A stretch of DNA of 64,000 nt from Thozetella sp. PMI_491 (Eukaryota > Ascomycota > Sordariomycetes > Chaetosphaeriales > Chaetosphaeriaceae), in contig MU270092.1 of NCBI GenBank assembly GCA_021432635.1, forward strand, positions 235,006 to 299,005, in the 5' to 3' direction. Shown here in pieces: positions 22,141 to 32,967 of this stretch (positions are counted from its first letter, which is position 1; every line of letters begins with the position of its first letter). The notes under the pieces were generated by a model. It searched no databases. It was not told where the DNA came from and saw nothing but the letters and a program-made list of their open reading frames with translations. The translations under genes and the position numbers were made by a program.

Positions 22141-25100
22141 TCAGTGGCCTCCAGAAACAAGCTGCGCGAACTTTCCCCCCAAGGCCAGGAGCTTGTCATA
22201 GGAACCTGTCTCAACGACTGTCCCTTCCTCCAACATCACCACACTGTCCGCGATGCGCATCATCTCCGTGCTATGCGTGATGACTACGATAGCCATCCGT
22301 CGTCCCACACGCACCATCACACTACGCAGCACTGCCCGTACCCCCTCGGCGCTCTCCGCATCGAGGGCGCTTGTCGGCTCGTCCATAACCAGCAGCATTG
22401 GATGCCTGACCAGTGCTCGCGCGATGCTGATGCGCTGGGCTTGGCCGCCGGACACCTGCAGGCCACCATCGCCTACTACGGTGCTGTACCCGTTCGGGAG
22501 CGAGATGACAAAATCGTGGATCCCGGCCGCATGTGCTGCAGCCTCGAGGTTTAATCGGCTCCGCTTGCGAGAACTCTCATGTAGGCCGTAAAGGATGTTA
22601 TCGCTGATGGAGACCGGGAAGAGGAAAGGGTGCTGTGGGACGTAGGCTATTTGGCCGCGCAAAGACGAGGTAAGGAGTTCATTTGCTGGGACATGAGAGA
22701 ATGAGAGTGACGGAGGGAGTTGCGGCGCATGGGCTGGCTCGTATTTCTCGAGATCGACTCTGTCATGGGATTCATGAACGCCGCGGGGGCGTGAGAAGTA
22801 AATGCGGGACTTCCGGGTCCCTGTGAGAAGCTTTGCTCGAGGTGGCTGAGTGAGTGAGACTGTTTCTAGGTTTACGGGCTCGTAGAGTCTCAGCATCAGT
22901 GCCGCGATGGTGCTCTTTCCACACCCTGACGCACCCACGATCGCAGTGCATGTACCCGCATCGATGCGAAGGTTAATGTTCCTCAATGTCTGCACTTGGT
23001 CTCGGCTCGGGTAAGAAAACTGCAGCCCGTTCATCTGTACAGGAAGCGGTGACAAGAGTCTTTTCGTTCCTCGCTCCTCGTGGCTGGCATCGAAGGATAG
23101 GTTGGCATAATAGAGCATCTGGACCGCAGTGGACTTGGCGGCAGCGACCTGGGGTACGTTGCCCATCAGACCGGTCGATGTTCCGAGGGCAAACATTACT
23201 AGGTTGACTACTCGTAGCACATCCGTGGCCGACACATTTCCTTCTTGCAGGATCTTCGATGCGTAGTAAAAGATCAAGGCAGTGAGGAAGAAGGCAGTGG
23301 ACTGGTAGAGGCCGTAGAATATGCCGGCGCGGACCGCTCGCTTGGTGCCTAGCCAGAAAGTGACGGAAGCGGATCTTGAGTGCTTTTTCTCGAAATGCCT
23401 CTCCAAGGTGAGAGCGCGTACTACACGAATGCCCAGGAACGTCTCCGTGAAGGTGGCGCTAGTTGACTCTGCTGAGGCGTCGCAGATGGCTTGCCACTTG
23501 TCGTTTGTCATGGAGCTGGCTCGCGCCGCGCCGAATGCGAACGGCAAACCCGCGAGGGTGATGAGGGTAAGATCCCATCGTATGACCAACGCCCAGGTGA
23601 GCGAAGTGGCCATCATCAGCAACACGGTGACGAATATGGGAACGAACATGCCGACCAGCTTGCGCATCTCCTCGGCGTTGCGATCCAGGCACTCGACGAT
23701 GGCGCTCGGAGAGTGGGTTGGTTTATCAAACCACGACTTGGGCTGGGCCAGGATCCGGCGCAGCGCCTGAGAGCGAAGGCTGTCAACCCATGTCCGAGCG
23801 ACGCGCTCCATGAAGAAGTACGTGAGGAAGGTCGCGGTCGCATCTACAACGGCAATGGCAGCTAGGGCCCCGGCCCATTTGGATCCCGCAGCGGATCGAT
23901 TGCCGGGAAGCCAGAAAGCCTCCAGGAGGTTGGCGAAGAAGAACGAAAAGGCCGGAGTGCTGGCTGCGGCGACGATGCACATGAGTAGACCGAGGACCAG
24001 GTGCATCCGGCTGGTGCTGCTGTCTAGCGTCGGCCAAACCGTGTAAAGTATCTTGGTAAGGGAAGGGACCCTGACACGGTTCTGCTTCGTCTCTTTGTTC
24101 TTCTTCGCAAGGCGCTCAAGGAAGAACACCTCGAGGGAGTCGAGACTCACCGTGCTGCTTAAGCTGTGCACCTTCTGTAAATCCCGGCGAGGCTGGCGGG
24201 ATCTGGACTGCTGAACCACTCGGCCAATCTGGTCGACCATTTCGAGGCTCGATCTCCTAGAATAGTCGTTCATGGCACTGCAATTTCTATGGGCAGGAGC
24301 CTGGCTGTTCTCTGGGTCGGTAGCGACATCTCCGGTTTGTTCTGGACGAAGTGTGGGTGTTTGTATCGTCATTGCCCTGAGGCCGAAAGTATGGCGTTTA
24401 AAGAGCCCAACGCGGCTGTCTTGTTGGTTACTGTCGCCACTGCCAAAGAAGAACTGAGACAAGCGGTTTGTTTTCTTGGGTTCAGTCACCTTCTGTGGAG
24501 TATCATTGCTCGTCGTTGTCTCCAGTTTTGGAGTTCCAGGTCCCTCAGAATTGTCCGCGGCGGCATTGAGCAATGAAAAGAGCCCCTCTGCCCTGGCTAA
24601 GCTCCTCTTGAATCCTTCCTGTACTATTCTTCCATCCTGAAGGACGTACACAAAATCGCTGTCCTCTATCTGGGAGACCTCATGCGTGATGACGATAGTG
24701 GTCTTGTCCTTCCTCCAGAGTCGGATGGCTTCCATGATGAGACTGCGGCTGATCGGATCGAGGCCACTCGTGACCTCGTCGAAGATCAGAACAGGGGGGT
24801 CTCGCAGCTTCGCTCGTGCAAGTGCGACGCGCTGCATCTGGCCGCCACTTAGGCTATGACCTCCAGAGCCAAGCATTGTGTCGAACCCGTTCGGAAGGCC
24901 TACAACAGTGGACTGAAGAAGAAAAGCCGCGCATGCCTCCTCGACCTCCTCCTTGGTCATGCTGCTTGGGTCACGAGCCCCGAGAGCAATATTATGGAAC
25001 ATGGTGTCCTCGAATAGGCTGCTCTTCTGTTGAATGAGGGTGACATTGCTTCGCAGCCAGTGCAGGTCGAGCGTCTCGATTCGATGGTCGTCAATGGTGA

Positions 25101-26414
25101 TGCTCCCGCATCTTGGCTCGTAGAATCGTACAAGCAGATTAGCAATCGTGCTTTTTCCGGAGCCGCTCTTGCCAACGAGGAACGTCATCTCTCCCGACGG
25201 GAAGAAGAAAGAAGAAGGGTACAGAGCAAGGTGGTCGAAGGCCGAAGGGTACGCAAAGCTCACATTAGTGAGCTCAACATCACCGCCACATCTCGTGGGC
25301 CGGTATGGCCCGCTGGTCTCAATGGAACGCGGCGAGTCTTCTGATGCGAGGGAGATGCTAGCGAGAGACTGACCTGCAGCTATGCCTTTTACTAGGACGA
25401 GCCACTGTGGTCCGAATGCCTCGATAGCCTGGAAGGCTGTCATAACGGCATAAAATGTGGTGAGCCCATCCCCGGGACTGGTGTTTCCCTTGTCCACGAG
25501 GATCACGGCAAAATAGAATCCGATGATGAATAGTCCAACCATCCACAGCTTGATGTACCCCATCTGGATACAGTTGCAAAGAACCTGGCGGAGAAATGGG
25601 CGTGTCGATTCGCGGACCGCCTGGATGTACTGGAAGTGTTCGTGGTCTGCGGCGTTGTAGACCTTGACGAGTTCGATGGCCGTGATAGAGGCTGTGGCGT
25701 GCTTGGAGGCTCTCGAAAGTGCAATCTTCTGGGCGTCCATCGCAGCGCCGAGGGGGAGGTTGACGAACAGTATAACTGCAGTGGATGGGATGACCGTCGC
25801 CATCATGACCAGAGTAAGTTGCCATGAGAAGTAGAAGGCGACGGTGATGCAGGCAAGAAAGACCATCAGATCGCAAACGAGAAACCCCAAGTTTTGAGAA
25901 GTGGCTGTCTGGAGGTCTCTTATCTCGCTGGGGTGGAACAGTTAGCTCTCGGCTAGAAACAGCTGAGAATGCTGCCAATAACTCACCTCTCGATTCCCGT
26001 CATGAGTGTCGCAGTGCCATTCTTTTGTGAATCAAACCAGTGGATGGTCCTCTTCAGAAGCGCAGTGAATATGCGCTCCCGAGCGACTCTTGCCCTGAGC
26101 TCGCCGGAGGCAATCCAGAGACCCATGTCGATTCCGCTGAAAACCATCATGCCCACTCCGAGACCTACAAGGTATGTGCACCATTGCGCTATCTGCGAGG
26201 TGAAGTCGTCGCCGCCGAGTGCATGGGCCCCGAACATGGCAACGACTTCGAACGTTTTGCCCAGGGCCACAGCGTACAACGTCTTTATCCCTGCGACACA
26301 GCCGGCCGTGAGCAGGGCACAGCCAATGAGCTTTGCCTGAGTACCTCTTGCGAATAAAAAAAGGTCTTTAAAGGTCGGTCGACGGCCAGTATGGTGATCC
26401 ATCTTGACTTGCAT
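22141..26414 (-). CDS. Full-size ABCB transporter, Ste6-like (a-pheromone exporter type)
   Basis: Exons are 26414-25987 and 25927-22141, joined over a 59-nt intron (GTGAGT...CCCAG) at TGIES/EIRDLQTATSQN, giving 1404 residues. The order is TMD-NBD-TMD-NBD. NBD1 has Walker A GKSGSGKST (about 395-403), signature LSGGQMQR, Walker B plus Glu in IFDEVTS and switch His in VITHEVSQ. NBD2 has Walker A GASGCGKST (1141-1149), signature VSGGQAQR, VMDEPTS and VITHSTEM. So both ATP sites look competent. NBD2 carries an extra segment between Walker A and the Q-loop (about residues 1158-1230). Length, order and this insertion resemble fungal Ste6 a-factor exporters, but a multidrug ABCB role cannot be excluded. 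The start could also be the Met four residues downstream (26402). Confidence 0.9.
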
Positions 26415-27002
26415 CGTAGTTCTTGGCGAGGATGCGGTGTGGAGGAGGCTTTCGTCTTGATGTTTGAGAGATGGAGTGGGTTGTCAAGTGCTCACCCAAT
26501 GGAGTATTTGGCTGCTTGGATGCTCTAATATTGCATGCCTTAGATCACAGAGTTGGCTGGTCGAGATAATTGGCGAAGGAGAATACGTTAGAGGCGGTCA
26601 TCTTGCGGCGACGATGGCCAGTAGTCTGGTAGCTAAGCGACAGGGCCGCAGGAATAATATGATACAACTAAAATCGTATAATAGGAAAGGCAATTTTTTC
26701 GAACTTAGGGAAATGATGGTGGCTCGAGCGGCGCGCGGTTTCTTTGTGTCAACTACACATTGTTCTGCCACGCGACCCGAGGAATAATACTAACAACTGA
26801 AATTTGGTTTTGCTATAGACAGAGCTCTGCAGCATTCCAGAGCGAGATATCTCCCGTAATTGACAAAACAAATGGCCAAGAGCGAGGTCCTGATTGCATG
26901 TCACCTCTCAACTGTGGCGGACGGGTATACAGCCAACACGCCTGAAAATATCCACAGCTCGCGTGTCCAATGACACGCCACAGGTTCCTAGTCAAATCAA
27001 GC

Positions 27003-27024
27003 CGTGCTGTGCGGAGACAGCACG
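27003..27024. other. Perfect 8-bp hairpin with 6-nt loop
   Basis: CGTGCTGT (27003-27010), loop GCGGAG, then the exact complement ACAGCACG (27017-27024). On the minus strand it would fall 99-120 nt after the PBDC1 stop, within a plausible 3' UTR. Confidence 0.65.
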
Positions 27025-27032
27025 ATGTCTTG

Positions 27033-27052
27033 GTCTTCCTGGACTGGAAGAC
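27033..27052. other. Perfect 7-bp hairpin with 6-nt loop
   Basis: GTCTTCC (27033-27039), loop TGGACT, then the exact complement GGAAGAC (27046-27052). It sits 8 nt from the previous hairpin. Confidence 0.65.
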
Positions 27053-27122
27053 AGTCTAGTTCCGTGGATCTCGGCGTCCCAAATCGCATTGCACACATAT
27101 GAAGCCTTCGTGTCGTGCGTTT

Positions 27123-27796
27123 TTAAGCGGCGGACTCCTTCTTCGCTTTAGCCTTCTCATAGATCCAGTCGTTCAGGCCGTTGCGGTTTCTGTGTTCGGA
27201 GTTAGTGCATAGACTCTTTATACGGGCAAGGACGGGCACATACCGAGCAATCTCGATAGCATAGAACTGCATGCGTGGAACTGGATAAATCGTCAGTCTC
27301 GAATATCCCAAGCAAAGTCGTGTGGCTTCCGGGCGCGAGCATGGAATGGAGGTACTAACCGAAGATGGTAGTGTCCTGGTCGTACTCGAATTTGGGGTTG
27401 GACCGAACCATGGTGCCAAAGTTGTAGTCGTCAACCTTCTTCTCGTAGGCCATCATGAAGTTTCGCCATCGCTCTTTGCCCTCCTTGCTCTTCATGGCGT
27501 CCTCGTTGATGGTAGCGGCGGGGTCGAACTCGGGGAAGTCTTTCTGAAGGTGCTCGTAGATGTCGTCGTCCATCTTGGTGAGGCGCAGCTTGGAGCCGGG
27601 CATCTTTTCGAGAATGGACCAGTAAATCTGCATGTGCTGGACCACCTTGACGGCGAACTGCTTCTCAATCTATACCAGGACGGAGGGGTTAGTGGGTGGC
27701 TTCGGGCACGCGGCTTGGGCTTTGGCGGGGCACGCTCACATCCTCGAGGTTGTCAGCCTCTTCGGCGTTAAAGTTTGCAGGAACTTGTTGGGACAT
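27123..27796 (-). CDS. PBDC1 / Ypl225w family protein (eEF1A nascent-chain chaperone)
   Basis: Four exons on the minus strand (27796-27740, 27669-27360, 27280-27244, 27189-27123) give 156 residues. Every join keeps frame: NLED/IEKQFAVKVVQ, TTIF/G-VPRMQFYAIEIAR and R/NRNGLNDWIYEKAK. The sequence matches the small PBDC1 (polysaccharide biosynthesis domain containing 1) family, seen in WSILEKMPGSKLRLTK, FPEF and YNFGTMVRSNPKFEYDQDTTIFG. The old name is misleading: the yeast member Ypl225w has been described as a co-translational chaperone for the GTPase domain of eEF1A. The protein should be cytosolic; it has no signal peptide or membrane segment. Exon 3 is only 37 nt. Confidence 0.9.
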
Positions 27797-28953
27797 ATTT
27801 TCGAATCTTTCTTTTTCTTGACAGGGAGAAAGTGTCGGGAGGACTGAGAGAGTGATGGGAGAGAGGATAAGAAGCTCGTCGCAACACGCGTGTGGTCGCA
27901 AGTTGGAAGCTCCCAGAATGATCTCGTCTGGCGCGGGGCAATTTTCAGCTTTTTGGTTCCTTATCGATAAGGAAGGTCCACCCACCCCACCATACTGAGT
28001 GAGTACAATACAACCCCTGTTTGTTTGTTAGCGTGGGGATTAAAAGGCCGCTTTCTTCATAAGCAAAGTATTTGACCTAGATACAGGGGAGTTTACACGG
28101 TCAACAGGGAGCCAAAAGGGCCAAGAACAAGCCTACGGGGCTGGTTACTGGCTTTTAAGCCCTCATGCTTGGCTAGCCTCTGTACCGTACCAAGCTAACA
28201 ATTGTACAGGGGTGAATTGTATGTACCTCCTCCGTTGCGCCTACTTTGTACGATAGCTCTTCAGACATGACATCAATGGGCTTACATAATCCCCCCCCTT
28301 TCCCGATGAAAACAATGAAGCTCATCACCCGTATCGAAGGGAGCTAGAGGTCTGATCAAGAGGAATCCGGAGGTTTTGGCTGTTTTCTCTTGCCTGGCCC
28401 GCAAATCACTTCCTGCCGGTGCTGCTTCTAAGCCCCAAGCGGCCTTGTCAGACTCCCAACAAGATAACGTAACCGAGAAACAAACGAGAGACTCTCTCCG
28501 TTTGGCTGGGATGGCAACAGACCAACATCCAGGGAGATGGAAAGACAATCGGCGCTGTCTCGGTCACAGCAGTTGAAAGCAGCTTTGCGGAAGCTTCAGG
28601 ACCCGGCTACCCGGGACCATGTGACGTCGGGCTTCGACATGGCTCACGGCGTCATCGTTTCAAAACTTCTTTGCTCAACTCTACCGAGGGAAGGGAAAGT
28701 GACTTGGATTGTAGACTTATAATTTCCATTTACGAGGTTTGAATTTATATAAGACCTCTCGTCTCTCCGGTTGCTCTACGCTCGCCCCATTTGTTGTTGC
28801 CTCCGAGTTCATCAGCGACCTCTCCCACCTTCAACACTGACCCACTGCTTCCATCTCTTTTCGCTCCGGCAGCTGGTATCTGCCACCTTGTGCATCTTGA
28901 TAAAATATTTAATCACTTGGAGCCCCACCACCAAACCACCTCCTTTCGCGCCG
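27797..28953. other. Divergent upstream region
   Basis: About 1.15 kb between the PBDC1 gene and the next plus-strand gene. It contains a 14-bp perfect palindrome (CCTTATCGATAAGG, 27959-27972) about 165 nt before the PBDC1 ATG, and a TATA element listed next. Confidence 0.4.
28746..28753 (+). promoter_or_regulatory. TATA box of the unknown gene at 28954
   Basis: TATATAAG. Its distance to the ATG at 28771 is too short for that ATG to be the start, which favours the in-frame ATG at 28954 or 29011. Confidence 0.5.
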
Positions 28954-30557
28954 ATGGGGATATTGCAACACATCTCACCCGCGCAGATTCCATGGAGCAG
29001 CCTGTCCGCCATGTCATCAGAACCAGCTGCTTGGGACCGGACCGTGGATGTCGTCTGGCCACGGAAGACAAAGAAAAGGGCACACGACCACTGGGCCGAG
29101 GATATCCAAGCTTTTTCCGAAAACAGTAGGCGGCTCAGGAGAGAGAATGGAGCCGCCAGAGACATGTCTCGGTACTTCCGTCTGCCAAGCAGTATCCGAT
29201 ACATGGTTATGCAAGAGATCCTCGATCACCATGACAGCGGCAAGCCGATTCGACTCAGCAGCCCGCAGTTTTACGCACCGATATGGACCTCTCAGACTAG
29301 CCCGAACAAGAAGGCGCTTAGCCTTGAAGAGTACTTCGACAGTCTTGCACAAGTTCTCGAGGGAATCCGGCCGTACACTAGAGTATGTCCGGCCATGGCT
29401 GCCGACATTTTGGCAGCCCTCTGCATGATCCGGCGCTTCCATGTGGTGTACTCGCCCTACACAACGGAGGGCACCCAAAAGGCGGCGACCTTGTGGATGG
29501 ACAAATACGGCCCGCTCATGAAATGCATCACTGTCGAGGTAGACCTGGCCAAGCTCGCGGGCGGCAGCAGCCAGGCGGCGAGTGAGCTCGACATGGAAGC
29601 CACATTGCGGCGGCCGAGAAGGTTGATACAGAGATTCTCCGAAAGGCAGCAGACCCGACGGAGAGCGCAAATCGGAAGCCTTGTGGTCCTCGTCCGGCGT
29701 TATTATGGACTCCGGCCATCAAAAACGACGCGCAGCTACCTGTGTGGTGCTACGCACGGCAGTGACCTCGCAAGACCGCGTTCTGAGCCCGTGCGCTCGA
29801 GGTTTTCGATACTCCCGAAGCAGTTGCTCGCTGATAAAGAAGTCGACTTTCCGCAGGAATTACAGGCTCGTGTGGCAAGCATGGCCCAACAGCACCCTGA
29901 TAATAATCATTCATCTTGGGGTTGGGCGACATCTACGGCATCCACGGGGGACCGGCCCCGGCCGCGTAAGTGACATGCCTGAATCTACTGCACCAAGGAA
30001 ATCTGGTGGAAGCATTGGGGGCGTTGGTGCTAATCATCTGAGCAGGATCTACGGCATATTGCGACGACTCGAACCTCCATGTACTAGATCCGATCGCCGA
30101 CATCCGTAACATCGTGTCGGTACGCATGATTGGCATCACTCGGACCTATGCTGAAGAGTTTTTCAACCGGCTGTCCGGAGGAGAGCACCACCCAATGTCC
30201 TCAGCACACCATCACAACATCGCGTCAAGCCTGTACCCGTTCACGCCTGGTCAGGAGTCGTACGTTAATTTTGGACGGCCCCGCGGTACTGAGGCCGTCA
30301 GACATGTCGTCGATAAGCGAGGCTGGAAGGAGGCATGTAGCAGTACTGGCCCGAAAGGGGTCATCCTTGCTCCTCTTCCATTTGGATACGCCAATCCCCG
30401 ACGCCCACCCACTTCGGAACACCCGGCATTGCGTCGAAAGAAGAGCACCGGGGACTACAACGGCGACGGGCAGCGAGACGGGGGGGAACGACAGATGGGC
30501 AAGAGCCTTCGGAAGACAATCTCTATGATAAGCCTCCGCCGGAGCAGGAGGGACTAG
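28954..30557 (+). CDS. Unrecognised fungal protein, two exons
   Basis: Exons are 28954-29965 and 30046-30557, joined over an 80-nt intron (GTAAGT...GAGCAG), giving 507 residues. I do not recognise a family. The segment FRLPSSIRYMVMQEILDHH resembles the F-box-like LP-x-x-[IL]R-x-x-[IV] opening of many fungal proteins of unknown function. The middle is helical and basic (RRPRRLIQRFSERQQTRRRAQIG). The C-terminal part is Pro/Ser-rich, ending in a strongly basic KTISMISLRRSRRD that could be a nuclear signal. The frame stays open across the intron with the phase preserved, which supports a real gene. The start is uncertain: 28954 (MGILQH), 29011 (MSSEPAAW), or an upstream ATG at 28771 that lies too close to the TATA box. 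Confidence 0.65.
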
Positions 30558-32929
30558 GCAGAGGCGACGCGGGTGGTGAGACGGGCAGCAAACAGAGGCA
30601 AGCGCGGATGCTTACCTGCGCGACCAGCCGAGGGCCTCGGTAGCGCACATTAGGAAGGGCCGGGCTAGTGGAGGATCGGCGCAATGGCAAACCTAGGAAC
30701 CGCGCTCACCTGATGCTTTCTAGATTTCAAATCGCAGCATCACGGAAGATAGTGAGGCCTCTGCGCCCTATGGTCATCATGGCAGAGCTTGGTGATCAAA
30801 AGACGTGTGTTTTGGGCGTGGGCCATTCCTGGTCTCACCCGTGCCAGTGGCTGCAGGGTTGCGAAGATAGGGGGTCTACGTACCTACCAGTAGTTACCTA
30901 CCAAACAGAGTAAAGTCCGAGAACAGTGATTGCGCTCCCTTTCGGGGTTAGGCAATAACCCTACCATTACCACAGCGCAGAGGGCTCTGTGCCAAAAAGG
31001 ACTAGTTATCGGACATGTGCAGATTACTGCGTGTATTATGCGTGTGTCTACTGCACTGGTGGCTAGCGCTGCGGCACCTCGCCCTCGTCGGCACTGGGTG
31101 GCACAGGTGAATACTTCTTCACCGATAGAAGCCGGTTCGTTCGTCTGGGAGGGGCGGCGGGTCGTAAAACCACACAGAGGGGGGGACCTTTTGGGGGCCG
31201 CGTCGTCAACTAGAATTTCAGCTAGAAGCAGAGCCCAAACCCCGCATACCTTGGCGCGGTCGGCAGGATCTGCACGGACAGTCGAACCAAAACTTGACCG
31301 ACGGCGCCATTGGCCCAGGGGATAAGCGGGAATACCTAGCGCATGCAAGATGCCGTGTACTATGTAGGCATCCACAGTGACTAAATCGGAGGGAGGAGCT
31401 CTCTGGGTCTAGCCCCTCTCCTCCCCTCCCCCCGGGAATCGCACCCGGGAAACGAGAGGGGACGGCTGTCGGGCAGGTCGCTCAATTTTTTCTGCTGCTT
31501 CCCATCCCTGGTTGCTCGTCACCGCCTCGTGCTGGACAGACTGTCTCCCGAATTGCTCCGAGCGCATCCGAAATTGGCCATCCGGAGAAAAGAGAAGAGG
31601 AAGAAGAAAAGGTGACAGTCTAGGGGATCCATTGGCTGGACAAGGACTGCCCTCGCTGCTTGGGCTGGCTTGCAGATGGACGCCCTTCGAGGACAGGATA
31701 GGACAGGACAGGACAGAGGTGCTTCGTCTAATACAGTAGTAGCTTGCGACAAGCCCATCCGATCGCTCCCTCTCCGCCACCAAGGACCAGGGTGGCTGTC
31801 TTGGTGGTGGGCGCGCAAAGCGACTCGGTTGGGCTGGGATTTAGCCCGCCCGTCATTTCGGTGCTGGGATAAAGTTTGGCAAGATCCCGGTGCGCCCGTT
31901 TGAGCGAGGGACGGCGCAGGGCGGCGGATCCACCCTCCTCTGCCGCAGGTCTGCAGCCGGATTGGCCTGCTGCAACTACCTAGCGTCGAGTGCCTCCTGC
32001 AACGTCTGCATCCGGGAATCAGCGGGCGGCTCTTGTTGGTAGTTTAATACACGAGGTTGCATGCGCTGGCCACGCCGCTCGTTGGCACCGTCACTTTCTC
32101 GTCGATTGCGTCCGTGTCTCCCCCTCGGCGGTGGCGTCCGCGCCCGCCCGTCCTGCCTCTTCGGCACGGGGCATGGTACTTTGCTCCCGCCTTGTCCCCG
32201 AGACGGGGGGATGGCGCCTTGCGCTAGCACAGCGCCATTTGCACAATGCGTGGGGACTGGGACAGGCTTCGTAGTCCCCCGCTTGCAAGGTCCGTCTGAG
32301 CGATGGACCCGAAGGCGGATGCCGTGTTTATATCCGGCCTCGTTCCCGTCGTGATGGGTGGGCGCCCGCCTCGCACCGCACCCTTTATTTCTCAGACGCC
32401 CTCTTCCACCTGCCAGGCGTAGCCTTCCTTCTCCCCCCCTTCCAGAATAGCTATAATACACCGAAGTCATAGGCGGCACGGACGGAGCTTTGCCACCTCT
32501 ATGCTGAGAGCGCCTGTCGTCCTTACTGGTTACCGATGTTATGTACAGCTCCCCTTCCCGCTCGAATCTGGTCGCGACTTCCCCGTCATTCCCGAGTTGG
32601 GTGTAAGTTGGGATCCCTCTCGGCCAGTCGCCGTACGTAGGATCTTGGAAATCCCGAAGCGATCCTTCCACCCTCTCGTTATCATTATATCCGAAAGATT
32701 CCCAGAACCCCCCTCCCCCTTGGGTGGGAGCTTAATTTGTTCTTGACTCTGGACGCATTGATATCTGGGCAAAGCCTGTCGTGCTCTAGCTCGGAGCGAG
32801 TGCAGTAACACGGCATCTAAGTGTCTTCTTTCTGCCGAGATCGCTGGAAAAGCTCCCCTCAAGCTCGAGCACGCCGGCGATCTCGAGCACGATCACGGAA
32901 CTCTCGCGGGAAAGCTTACATGCGGCCTA
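30558..32929. other. Long upstream region of the MFS gene
   Basis: About 2.4 kb with no supportable gene. It contains a (GGACA)n microsatellite, an upstream ORF at the MFS start, pyrimidine-rich and C-rich stretches near 32430, and a 231-residue minus-strand frame (31976-32671) that I reject as low complexity. Confidence 0.4.
31691..31715 (+). repeat. Pentanucleotide microsatellite (GGACA)5
   Basis: Five tandem units; the second is GGATA. Confidence 0.8.
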
Positions 32930-32967
32930 ATGGCGGAGATCGAGCTTTCGGCCGAAGGGCCCCATGA
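32920..32967 (+). promoter_or_regulatory. Short upstream ORF overlapping the MFS start codon
   Basis: An ATG 10 nt before the MFS ATG, in another frame, opens a 15-codon reading frame that ends TGA at 32965-32967, inside the MFS coding region. Neither ATG has a purine at -3. The next in-frame MFS Met (33020) does, so scanning ribosomes may use it. Confidence 0.4.

Larger units (their letters stand above)
26415..27122. other. Upstream region of the ABC gene / 3' flank of the PBDC1 gene
   Basis: About 700 nt without a gene. The two hairpins listed next lie within 120 nt of the PBDC1 stop codon. Confidence 0.4.

Noticed and set aside
28771-28953. An N-terminal extension of the unknown gene to the ATG at 28771
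   Set aside because: The TATATAAG at 28746 would place the transcription start at or after that ATG. The extension is Cys/Pro/Leu-rich and looks like untranslated sequence.
31431-31449. A tRNA T-arm-like hairpin on the minus strand (two CCCGGG around a 7-nt loop)
   Set aside because: The loop lacks the TTC of a T-loop. No matching A-box, anticodon arm or acceptor pairing was found at the right distance. An A-box-like string near 31305 is on the other strand.
31976-32671. A 231-residue minus-strand open frame
   Set aside because: Composition is low-complexity (Arg/Gly/Pro), with no domain, in a promoter-like GC-rich region. Competing frames of similar length exist on the other strand.
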